A stretch of 64,000 nt of DNA, taken from Metopolophium dirhodum. Taxonomy: Eukaryota > Arthropoda > Insecta > Hemiptera > Aphididae. Within the stretch, counting starts at the first letter, position 1. Each line of letters begins with the position of its first letter. Positions 27,158-38,600 of this stretch are shown here, in pieces. Below the pieces are notes generated by a model, which worked only from the letters and a program-made list of their open reading frames with translations, was not told the DNA's origin and did no database searches. Location: positions 9,362,001 through 9,426,000 of the forward strand of contig NC_083563.1 in the NCBI RefSeq assembly GCF_019925205.1. The letters are read 5' to 3'. A program made the translations under genes and the position numbers.

Positions 27158-28600
27158 GTAGGTCTACATGGTTATACTTGTCACTATACAAAATACAATT
27201 GAATTGTTCGTGATGAATTATGGTAGTAGGGCATAGGTCCATGTATATTGGTATATCCATAATACATATTATAAGTACCACACTACCACCAATGGTACCT
27301 ATATACGTATAATAAAACGTACCTCTTTACATTCTTTAAACCATTTTGTGAAATAATATATAATATAAACTATAAACATCGCAATATTACATTTTCTACA
27401 TAGAAAATTAATTTTGGTATTTAGTCTTGGTGAAAACGATTTCGGACGCGATGTTTTTTAGTGTTACCTATATTATGTTTACAGATATATAAATTATTCG
27501 CTTTTAAAACATTTACCTGTTTTCTATTCATTACTATTATTAATAAAACGAATAATATGTAGAAACACTAAATTAACCCCTACATTTTGTACTTTGTAGA
27601 TGGTAGTTGGTATCTTACCCAGACCATATTGCCAAGCACAACTATTTAAACTTTAAAGTGCTTATGGTTTATGAACTTTACGCATCAATGAGAAGTACAG
27701 TAATATTAAGTAAACGCATAACACTAAACATTTAATCGGTAAAATTAAAATTAAAATTGGAATTAAGTTACATTATGTGAATTTTTTACTTAAAATTCAT
27801 GCAATTTTATGAATTTTAAGTAATTTTAAATATTTTTAAAGTGAGTAGGTATATAAATTATATACTTTCAACAACCGTTTAACTAGTTAACTAGGTACTA
27901 ACTACTAAGTAAAATATAAATTTAATATGAAGGTCACATATTACACTTACATCAGGCATGTCAAACATCTCGGCTTATTTTTCTATGGACCGTGGATAGC
28001 AATATTAATGAACAATTAATAATAAAACACAATTATAAAAAAAAAAAAATTTACAATTTTCCTTTTGTGTCACAACAACTATGTAAGTGAGAAATCGCGG
28101 ACATTTCCTCCCGGCTGTCTTCGGTGTAGTAGGACATCCTCCTCATTTTTTATGTGGACATTTTCCACACATTTCTTTTTGGAAAGTTTATTATTTAATA
28201 ATATAATATAATTATTTTTTTTTTCTATTGTTGTATTTTGTATAAATACAGAATAAATTTCCAAATATTTTTATAAATATAATAAATTATAGATGTACCT
28301 ACCTATTATTTTGATAATTGTCTACTAGAAAAAATAAAAAGTAATGTTTAAATCAAGTACTTATTATAAATTATAATACATACCTACTTAATATCTATTT
28401 CACACAATAAAAAGTAATGTTTATACAAATTAAGTAAATATATCATTTTACATAAACATAATAGTAAAAATATTTGGATTTCTGTATTAAGACAAAAAAA
28501 ATAACTTCATATTAAATAATAAACTTTTAAAATAGGTATAGGGGATGAATCCTGGACGAAAAGTCCATTTTGAAGTCAGTATATTTTTATTTTATTGTCA

Positions 28601-29251
28601 GACAAAATGTCCAAAAATATAAAATATTCTATTACATTTTTTATTTATAATTAGGTTTATAATATATTATATAGGTACTATATAGGACATAGCCACATAG
28701 GTTATTTCATATATAATTAATATTAATTTAAACAATGTAACTAATTTTCTTATACAATATTAATATAATATATTAATACAGTGTAATCCCAGTAACTCAT
28801 CAAAGCTCATGGGGAAAAAAAAAATCGACTTATTAAAATCTTAATGTGTTATTGTTATATGAAGGGTAATTTTATTTGTTCGAGACTTTCGAGTTACCGA
28901 GAGTACACTGCAGTACCGTATTATATTTGATTACTATTCCTTATACAGTTATACAGTTATATACTTTATACTTATTACTTGCCTACAGATACAAATATTA
29001 AAGTTCCATACAAAAATATAAAATAATGGTCAGTATAATAGTAAGTTGTAAAATATATAAGAAAAAATATAAACCTTTTGGCTTTTACAGATATTATAAA
29101 CAATTTATAAAAAATAGTCAAAACAGACATCGATCATTGCACTCTATACAATAATAATAACAATTTAAAATAAGTTACGTTTTCTTAAATAATTACCTAT
29201 GTGATTTTAAAAAAATGTAATAAAATATTTTGTATTTTTGGACTTTTTGTC
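28601..29251. repeat. Inverted-repeat element
   Basis: The left arm at 28601-28645 (gacaaaatgtccaaaaatat and onward) matches the reverse complement of 29207-29251 with few mismatches over about 44 bases. Less exact complementarity extends outward to about 28556 and 29296. The interior is A+T-rich with no coding potential. Likely a MITE or foldback element. Confidence 0.6.
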
Positions 29252-29608
29252 CAAATTTTTTCAAAACGAACTCTGTCCTCGGGACATTTTTTTTAATTTG
29301 TATTTTTTTCACGATGTCCAACAGGCAACAATATACTCGAAAACGATGGATAATTTAGATTGCCCGCACATAGATAACGTGAATGAAATGTATGCTAAAA
29401 ATTAAAACATATTATAAAATATAATTTATAAGTATATATAGTATATACTATATTTATTATATAGATGTAGTTTGATAGGTATATCGAATATATAATACAA
29501 AATTATTAAGAAGTAAGAACCATGTTATTGAACACGAGTCGCTATAATAGGTATTGAAAACATGTTATCGTGTTGTAAAACCACATGATTTCGTTCTCTA
29601 CATATTTC

Positions 29609-29862
29609 AGAGGAATTGAGTGAAATCGCCCTGTAAACGACCATTGGCGCAAGCAGGTAGCTGGTATAGCATCATCATCATCCCTTCTCGCTTGACTGAC
29701 CTTCTACACTCAATACAAAGGCTAAACGCGCGCGCCCACGCTCTTACTGCGTTCGGGGTCAGTATAAGATCGTGTTTTGAACCGTAGAAACCGATTAATG
29801 CGGACGTCGAGAGACGAGTTGTTTAATATCTTGAATTCGCCACCATGCAGGAAATCCTCGAG
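29609..29862 (+). promoter_or_regulatory. Promoter-like G+C island with a candidate first coding exon
   Basis: This 250-bp stretch is far richer in G+C and CpG than its surroundings. It contains an insect-type initiator match (TCAGT, with the A at 29761) and then gccaccatg at 29839-29847, which is followed by six codons (MQEILE) and a splice donor gtaatc at 29863. It could be the 5' end of an unresolved plus-strand gene, an alternative leader for the lipocalin gene (the exon ends in phase 0, compatible with lipocalin exon 2), or a non-coding RNA promoter. A possible acceptor precedes it (catatttcag at 29599-29608). Confidence 0.3.
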
Positions 29863-32859
29863 GTAATCTTAATAATTATATTATAATATATACCGCATTG
29901 TTTATTAATTATCGTTGTATTAATGTATTATTTAAAAAAAAAATTGTGTATCTAAAAACTATTGTATAGGTTTGTAAATCGTATTGTAATAACTAATAAA
30001 TAATATACAGCTGAGGTGACTATCGACTGTTAGTATAACTCTTAGTAACAGTGCATTTTAAAATTGTGACTAGAGTTTATACTACCGATTGATGGTAACC
30101 GCGACATTCGCAACCGTTATTTTATTTAATTTTACGTCATGAAAAACGACTGTATTTAGCAGCTAACCTTAATGTTTAGTATTTTTATTTAATATGAATG
30201 TACAATTTAAATGCATAATTATTCAAACACAATTTTTTTTAAACTTGTTTACTTACATTATATTATTGAATTAGAAACATTCTATATTATCATATACGTA
30301 CAAAATTTAGTTTCCGTTATATACTGTCTTAAAAATTATATAATATTATTATACTTAAAATACCTATAAACGCGTAAATATAAATATTATTTAATTTTTA
30401 ATATTGTATAATATTATATAGGCATGCATAGCTGCAGTAATGAGCAATCATTGGGGTAGCATAAACATTTTTTGCTAGTAACATACAAATCATATTCTGC
30501 TAAAGATGTTTACTACTCTATGATGCATCATGTAAGCAACGGATTGGTAAAAACTATTTGTAATTTTTACTTTTTGAAATTATGTATTGGATTCGAGGTA
30601 GGTAACGGAATGCGGATTTTCTATGGGATTCGTTATATACGCTTATAAATATCCAAAGATAATTCTGTATCCACTACCGCCATTACTCTGGATATTTTTC
30701 GAAAACTCGACTGCGCGTACATGGGCCGGGCACATGGCTTAGTATTCTTTGGGATTTAATAGAGCCGGTTGAAATTGTTTCGTATACCAGCTGTCTTAAA
30801 TTTCAAAATACTAGACTTTGACAAATCTACGTCCGTAGGAATATTTATTATTTGTGAAAGATTCCTATTGGTAACACATACGTCTTTAGCCTTTTTGTGG
30901 AAATCTAAAGATGTTATTGTTACCTACGGAATTTCATAAGAAAACGTCGATTTCTTTCTCGTGGTATTAACACTAAACAGTATTATAATTATTATATTAT
31001 TTTATCGTATGTAGATTTTATTTTTTAAAACACAATATATTCATGTTTGTAATATACTATAATATAGTATTGTAATTATTAATGTTTATAAAATATTTTA
31101 ATAATGTTTATTTTATTTTATTTTTTATTCTTTTTTGCTGTTAAATATTGAATAAGTCAACTTAAATTTATAATCTTCGCAATGGTGTTTGCTTAGGTTT
31201 GCTCATATTATTTATTTTGTCATACATCAAGGTAACTTATTCACTGTGCGAGTGTTGTGTTTAAAAATCCCACGGTTGAACAAGGTACCATAATGTATGA
31301 TGAAAAAAAGTCGTCGAAATTATTATTATAAATTATAATATACTTACTATGTATTAAGGTATCATTTAGCATACAGCTGTATAAATATTTATTGTACCTA
31401 ATAAAACGTATTATTGTATTGCAAATAATTTGAAACTTGAAGCTTTTAGTTCCCTTTTTGCTGATCTTATTTCTAATGATTTAAAAGAATTTAGAATTCT
31501 ACATATACGTGAGTAGGTACCTATTAGAATTTTTTGTGCGCACAAATTTATCTTGGTATTGGTGTGTAAATATTTGCCATCCATTAAAAAAACATTACGT
31601 TTTTGGGTAATTTGCTATAACCCAGGGGCAAGCAGTCGATTGCGAACGACCGATCAATCGGTTATTTTTAATTGTAATTTAATTTGTATTTGAGGAGACC
31701 AAAACCTTCAGAGGAATATAATATTTTCGGTATATCTTTATCGAAAAAAGTTTGACCCCCCCTGGACTATAATACCATCTATAATCTATATAATATTATA
31801 TATTATACGCGTATGGTTATGGCACGCTACGGTTACAGAATAAAAACACATCCGGTTTGTTTTTGGACGTATGAAACACATAAAATATTGTATTATATTA
31901 TACGTCTAATGTAGTAAAATAAAATATACTCGCTGCCCGCTGCTAGCAAAAAATAATACGTTTCAATTTTTTCAATATAGGTACAATGAAAAGTGACTGT
32001 ACAGATGAAACTACCTGTATATTATTATTATTATTATACTACAGTACCCCTACACTGTATACAGTAAGAATTCCAAGAACTGACCGACCGCTACACCGTT
32101 GTATATGCATTGAAAAGAAACCAACACAATACTGCTGCAGTATAAATGTTTAATACACACATGTGTTGTTACTTGTTGCAGCCCCACATAAATAATAAAA
32201 CCAAATATACCACCAATAACGTCGTTGATCACACCAAAAAAAAATCACTCTGAAAAAAGACGTACAGCGTTTTACGAAAAAAAGGTCTCGGTAATTTTTT
32301 TTCACAAGACATTATTCTATTGTACAATTATATTTTATTTTATACTGCCTTATAGTAGTTGACCGTAACAACATTTTTTAAACGATAAATTCCACATTCG
32401 TTGGAAATAGGAAATGTGGTGGTTTTAAAACGTAAATAATAAATAAAAACCTAATGTACGTACTAAACTTGTGTCGCATAGGCATGGTAAACGGATGGTT
32501 CATCCCCGTCAAATATTAAGATGGGACATTTGGTCACCAGAAGTTGTAATAGCTATACTGCCGGTCGTTGAGCCTCTGGCGTATAATAATATAGGACATG
32601 GGTTCGGCAATTAAATTGTATAAATAATTTGCAGTACAGATAAATTGAAAAAAAAAATTCGAGAGCCAGAAAAACCTTTATATTATAATAATATTATTAT
32701 TATACTTTAAGTTATTATTAAATTATTTCAACATAAATATGTTTTTTGGCTGGATACACGGGTTTTTGTTTCTGGTTGATTTATTGTAAGGAATTTGTTA
32801 CTTAATAACAAAAAACTTATTTAAGATGATTCTAGGACGCCCCCCCCCCCCATGGTTCC

Positions 32860-33390
32860 ATGGACGTTTTCCCCTCGGACAAAATATGTTAAGTTAAATT
32901 ATTAAATTATTATTTTTGTTTATTAAACAATAATAACAATGTAAATCAATAAATGTATAACTGATTAAATTAGTACTAATTAATATATAAATATAATTCA
33001 ATAATACGTCATAATAACTCTATTACCAACACAAAATTCACTAATATAAATGTTAAAAAAATATTAAACAATAATATACAAATTATAAATGCAAATAAAT
33101 AAATAAACTGATTAGAGATTTTTTTATTAAATAATTGTTAATTTAATATATACATATAATAATTCAATAATACTTTCATATAACTTTGGTTTATCAATCA
33201 TCACCCATTTAATTGGATAATAACTAATAAATCCATAACGGAGAATTATGATAGTCGATAGATGCTGTTATGATGATCGTATATTTCAGGTAAAACAAAA
33301 AAAACCTATTTTGCAACATATCTTCACGTGGAAAAAAATATATAATGATTCAGGGTGGAAATGTCTCAGTCCAAGGGGAAACGTCCAAAT
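32860..33390. repeat. MITE-like element with about 21-bp terminal inverted repeats
   Basis: The left end atggacgttttcccctcgg at about 32860-32880 pairs with the right end gtccaaggggaaacgtccaa at about 33370-33389. Length is about 530 bp and the interior is A+T-rich without coding capacity. A run of about 12 C residues sits just outside the left end. No target duplication was resolved. Confidence 0.6.
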
Positions 33391-33963
33391 ACCATTTATC
33401 ATTCATAGATTTTTCTTGTAAAGAAAAAATATCGAGTAACGTGCTATGATTTTTTTAATTTATATTAGAAAAAAAAATACATTATCAGAAAAGAATATCC
33501 ATTGATATTAGGTATTCAAATATGGTTCAGAATATAAAAAAAGGTCTCTCTCGCTGTAGCTAGCCAGTACGTCTTAAATATTTATTTTTTGTACGCATAA
33601 TTATAATATTATATGCTCCTAACTGTCAAAGACACCAATAATGGAAATTATGACATATGCCGGATAATGTAATAATTTCCCTAAAAATTTGGAAATGTTG
33701 AAATCGAATACATTGCTCGGTCGTTGACGTTAAATTAATCTACCAACAAATCCGATATCCAAACCCGCGGAGGTATACCTGCATTTCTCACTGCTGCAGG
33801 TATATGGTATTACCAGCTATACGTGGCTATGCAGTATGTATTATGATTTATGAATCATTACTACATATATCACATAAAATGACATAAAATAAAATTTCAA
33901 TAGCAATATCATACCTATTTCACATTCTATATTTTCACCATATTTTGTTTACAAGTAAAAACG

Positions 33964-34753
33964 CTTGCCAAGTCAGGGATCGGCATGTAAACTTTCTTGA
34001 TTTTTAATTTTTAGAAATGTATTAACTGATATCACACCCAAGCGGTATAATAATTTGAATCCAGAAAAATGTCAGTGTGAACAGCCCCACAAAAATTCAT
34101 TTTCATTTTGTGAGATAGATCTCCGAAACCGGAGAGCGGATTTCGTTGTTTGAGTTTTTGTTAGATTCACATTTAGAAGAAGTGCATCAGTGAAGATTTT
34201 TAGAACTTTATATTTAATAGTTAATTCATTACAGAACATTAAAAAAAAATTAAAACAAATTGTATTGTACTTTTTTTGATGTTTTTCAGCTTTACAGCTT
34301 TGTAGTGAACTAACGATTGGAGATAAATTTCTGAAAATCTTCACTGCACTTCTCCTAGCCAATATGAATCTAACAAGATCCCAAACAACAAAATCCATTC
34401 TCCAGTTTCGGAATCTACCTCACTAAATGTAAATCTAGCCAAAAATAACTTTTTTTATATGTGTAAAAAAATAAAATAATTTTTTAAAAAAAATTTTAGT
34501 TCCACATTTAGTATCTACTTGATAATTCATTTTTAATGAGTTATCAACCAACTTTCTAGTTATCATAGTTTGGGAAAAAAGTTTAAAAAAATAGAAAATT
34601 TGGGAATGTTTACGCCGACGTTTTTATGGATTTAAGTGGTTATACTTATACCGCTTGGGTGTGATATCAAATCTCTCTTATTAATATTTTATATTAAAGC
34701 TATCTAAATTACTCTCCTATTAATTATTACTGAGTAACATTTTTATTATTTTC
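33964..34753. repeat. Foldback repeat, copy 1 of 2
   Basis: Contains a perfect 24-bp inverted pair at 34027-34050 and 34646-34669. Inside, a longer imperfect palindrome pairs about 34105-34210 with about 34325-34430. The whole 790-bp unit recurs in the same orientation at 42976-43729, with similarity extending beyond the 24-bp repeats on both sides. The 108-codon minus-strand frame at 34072-34398 is a by-product of this palindrome, not a gene. Confidence 0.85.
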
Positions 34754-35653
34754 CTATTTAGCACAAATTCTTGAAGTTTTCAAAATTCAGACTTTTTCAT
34801 TTCAATTACCATACTTACTTGATTAAGAATCAAGAAAGTAAAATATTAATACCTAATTAATTAATTGTCCATACCACAGTTAAAATGAAGTTAAAATATT
34901 TACGGAAATTCGTCAAAATCACGAACATTTGCAAATAATTTTCTAGGTAAAAATTCCTAAAACATTATAATTTTAATACCTAGGATAAGGTTGGAAAATT
35001 GAATACAATAGATTCCTCGTGAATTCTATGTCCCGAAGGGTACAGTTTATTTGATATGAATGATAATTATAAATGTGATTCGTAGACTCGTAGGTATACA
35101 ATTTTACGGTACACATATTATAAATTGTAAATTGTAATTTTTCAACTCTTCAACAGTTATTAAAACATAATTAATAAAAACATTACCTACATCAAATTTC
35201 TGTTTATAATTTATTTTCTGCATTTCTAAAATGAATTGCAATTAATAATATTTATGTATCGGTAAATAAGTAGAATATAAAGTAACCTATAACGTGTTAA
35301 TGTGTTAAATAATTTTTTGTTGAAATAATTAATTAAAATTAAAAACAATTAGATCACTAATCAATTTTGAATAATTATGAAGTAAATATTTACTTTTTCC
35401 TGCATTTTAATTCTTTATGTATAAAATGGAATACAATAAATTCAAAATCACGCATCTGTTTAAACAACAAAATATTATATGATTTAATTTTATAATTATC
35501 TAAATACACAATACCATGCAACTGTTCAAATCACACAGCTTAGTCATTCGAACTTCGATATCATGATTGTATAACATATTATGACATGGATACATTTTTA
35601 TTTTGAATAACGCAAATTACCAGATCAGCGTCGTAAAAAAAAAATCAAATACA

Positions 35654-38600
35654 ATGAATAAGCTTTCGGTGTTTTCGGCAATTGTAATTATCTTGGGAGG
35701 AGAATGTTTCCATGGCATTAATGCAGAGTTTTCTATTGAAACTACAAATGTAATGTATTATTCAATTCATTTAATTACATTATTACTTATTTCGAAGTGT
35801 ATGTACGCCAAGTACTTATCAATTCTTCTAAAATAAAGCGTGTGAATGTGCTTATTCGAAAGATAACAAATTTGAATTTGTAAAAAAAATACTTTCAAAT
35901 AATTATTTCTCTGTTTTAAAAAATAACTATGCGTATAAATATAATTATTTTATTTTGTTGACAATTCAAATATTTTCTTAATGGTTGTAAATTTACAATA
36001 TAATCTTATCTCTTAATCATTTTTAATAAAAACTACCTAGTTGTGTACATAATACGGTGGCGCAAATTTGCGGAATCGTGTTGATTTTAATAGCCATTGA
36101 AATACATACGCGATTCCGCATAATATTAAATGTAACGTTGACATTCCGAAAACAAAATATATATTATTGTAACCGATAATGATAAATCATTTTGCAAGGC
36201 TGGGCAAGTTAACGATTTTTTTTTTTAACTCGTTAAGTTAAGTTATTTTTAAAATAACTAAGATAAGTTAAATTAAAAGTTACTCGTATATTTTTCGATT
36301 TGCGCTTTTGAAAATAAAACTTTGGGAAAACATGATTTTAGTTTACATTTTAGACATTATATTGTAACTTTGTCTTATGGTTAATATTGTTTCCTTATGA
36401 TGATATATATCGATAAATTTCATAAGCATTAATTCGATACAAAAACTAGATTTTTTCATATGACATCCACATTATCAAATACCAATTGTTAAAAGTCCAT
36501 CAATTTAATTTTGCATATAAAGTATTAGATATATGTAAATTACGTTTACGCTACGTAATAACGTAGTATTAATAACGTATAATAATAATATTCTACATTT
36601 CAACTGCACTGAGATAAAATTAGTTCCAATATTTTCCCAAATCCTAACATTTACAGGTGAAATGAATTTAGTCAGTGTCATACTTCCATATTGACACCAT
36701 TGAGTTCTTTTTTAAAAATGATCGGTTCACGTATACAGTTAATTAGTTTGGAGCGAAGATGAGAATTAGCATTAGTAGATTTATATAAGTACAGATTTGT
36801 TGGGTATAGTAAAAAATACGGTGTACTGAAATGGAGGTGTTCAAGTAGTAAAAATTGTACGGCGCTCATTTTTTCTACACCTGAAAAAATTCTTGTTTGC
36901 GACGTCTCTGGCAGCCATTATCATGATGCAGATCCTCAGACAAAATTAGATAGGCAAGTCTTAAGAGAAAACTGCAAACGGAAGGCAGAATAATCCATTT
37001 CAAGCAGGCCAGTAAAAATAATTAGAACAGAATTACTGAAGTCACAAGTCCCTACAGCAATTAAATGTTAAGATATTACATCAATAAGAAAGTCTATGTA
37101 TGACAAAAGAAAAAAAATGCCCACACTACCCAAATTATTAGATGAAGCTTTAGAACAATTAAGAAATTTGCAATGAGACAATAGCTTTATGTATAAAAAC
37201 CAGCAATTTATTCATGCTCCACCAAATGAGAAATTTGTTTGTATATCAACGGCTAATAATATTTCATTTTTAACAAAAAATTACAAAGAATTATTCGGTG
37301 ATGGTACATTTGAGTATTGTCCTAAATATTTTTTGCAGTTATACACAATACATGGGTTGAAAAGTGGATTCTATTTTCCATTAATATATTTTTTTTTTAA
37401 AGATAAAAGCCAAAGTAGTTACCTACATTAAAATGTGGGAATTTATGAAAATACTAAAATACTATAATATATATTAAATATATCAAATAATTTTTTTTAA
37501 TGTTGATAACTTTCTATAACATCTATTTGACAAGTGACAACTATAATATTTCAAATAATTTTTTTTAATTTTGATAACTTTCTATAACAGTATACCATAT
37601 TACTATATCTATTTCACAAGTGACAACTATAATATATTTATATTTTTTTATATTTAATGATTTTTTTGTTTAATATTATTTTATACATTATAGCATCATG
37701 TTGTTAAACTTTATAATATTGAACAATTGATTAAGTAACCCGCTAGATGGAAGCGCTAACCAACCAAATAAAATTAAAGAAAAAATTTTAAATGATTTGT
37801 AATATGATATTATGTTACAATAATATATATTTTGTTTTCGGAATGGCAACGTTGCATTTAATATTATGCGGAATCGTGTATGTTTATCAATGACTATTAA
37901 AATCAACACGATTCCGCAAATTTGCGGAATCGTGTTATAGCCACATAATAAGTATCATTCATATTTATATTTCAATCAATAATTTAACTTTTTTGGAGCT
38001 CTATTCTAAGTTATTTATTAAAAAATGGTTTATCAATAAAAACTTAATAATTTTAAAAAATAATTCAAGAATTTAAAATGATCTTGGCATTTGTATTACT
38101 GTTTTAGTTCACTGGCATGTGGTATGCAGTTATGGCGACTGGATGCCAAGACGGCAAAGACTGTAATATTTTCACAAGTACGGTTTTGTTTAAACACATT
38201 TAAAATACTAGTATTGTACATTTAAATTTGTTAATTTTATATTTTAAGCATATCTTAATACTTGAAATCCGGGTGAATAGGTGATAAAATAATTGTAATT
38301 CACCTAAAATATTACAATGTGGAGACACCGTAAGGAGACATTCACAAAAATATTCAACAGTATTTTTCCCTAATACACACACAATTATTTTTTAATAATA
38401 ATTATTGTTGACTTATTTTTTAGAAAATTATTATTTTTAGTAATAATCAAGGTAATAATTAAAAAAGTAAAAAAAAAACAAACTTTTTTAAACTAATAAT
38501 ATGAGTCTTCTTTTTTATTTACAAATCAATATGATTGCTTGGACTTCCGTTTCAATTTCCCCAGTGGCGTAGGAACAATTTTTCACGTGGGGTGGTCCAT

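Larger units (their letters stand above)
20560..35600. other. Long gene-poor region between Mi-2 and the lipocalin gene
   Basis: About 15 kb without a convincing protein-coding gene. It contains a hAT element (21145-21992), inverted-repeat elements (28601-29251, 32860-33390, 33964-34753), a CCTAA tract (24552-24575), homopolymer runs (15 G at 25172-25186; about 12 C at 32840-32851) and a promoter-like island (29609-29862). The predicted peptides here are hydrophobic, low-complexity by-products of A+T-rich DNA. Several short repeat-like scraps (for example 23120-23170 and 23500-23610) could not be assigned. Confidence 0.6.
36055..37942 (+). mobile_element. Decayed Mutator-like (MULE) DNA transposon in lipocalin intron 1
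   Basis: Long terminal inverted repeats of about 115 bp: the left arm from about 36062 (gcaaatttgcggaatcgtgt and onward) is matched in reverse complement by about 37810-37930. The 8-bp sequence acataata flanks both ends (36047-36054 and 37943-37950), a plausible target duplication, though MULEs usually give 8-11 bp. The interior encodes broken remnants of a FLYWCH zinc finger (36815-37000) and a MULE transposase (37189-37431). Length is 1888 bp. In-frame stops make it inactive. Confidence 0.8.

Noticed and set aside
34072..34398. A 108-codon minus-strand frame
   Set aside because: It lies wholly inside the foldback repeat at 33964-34753 and its two halves are near-complementary. It is not conserved intact in the second copy.
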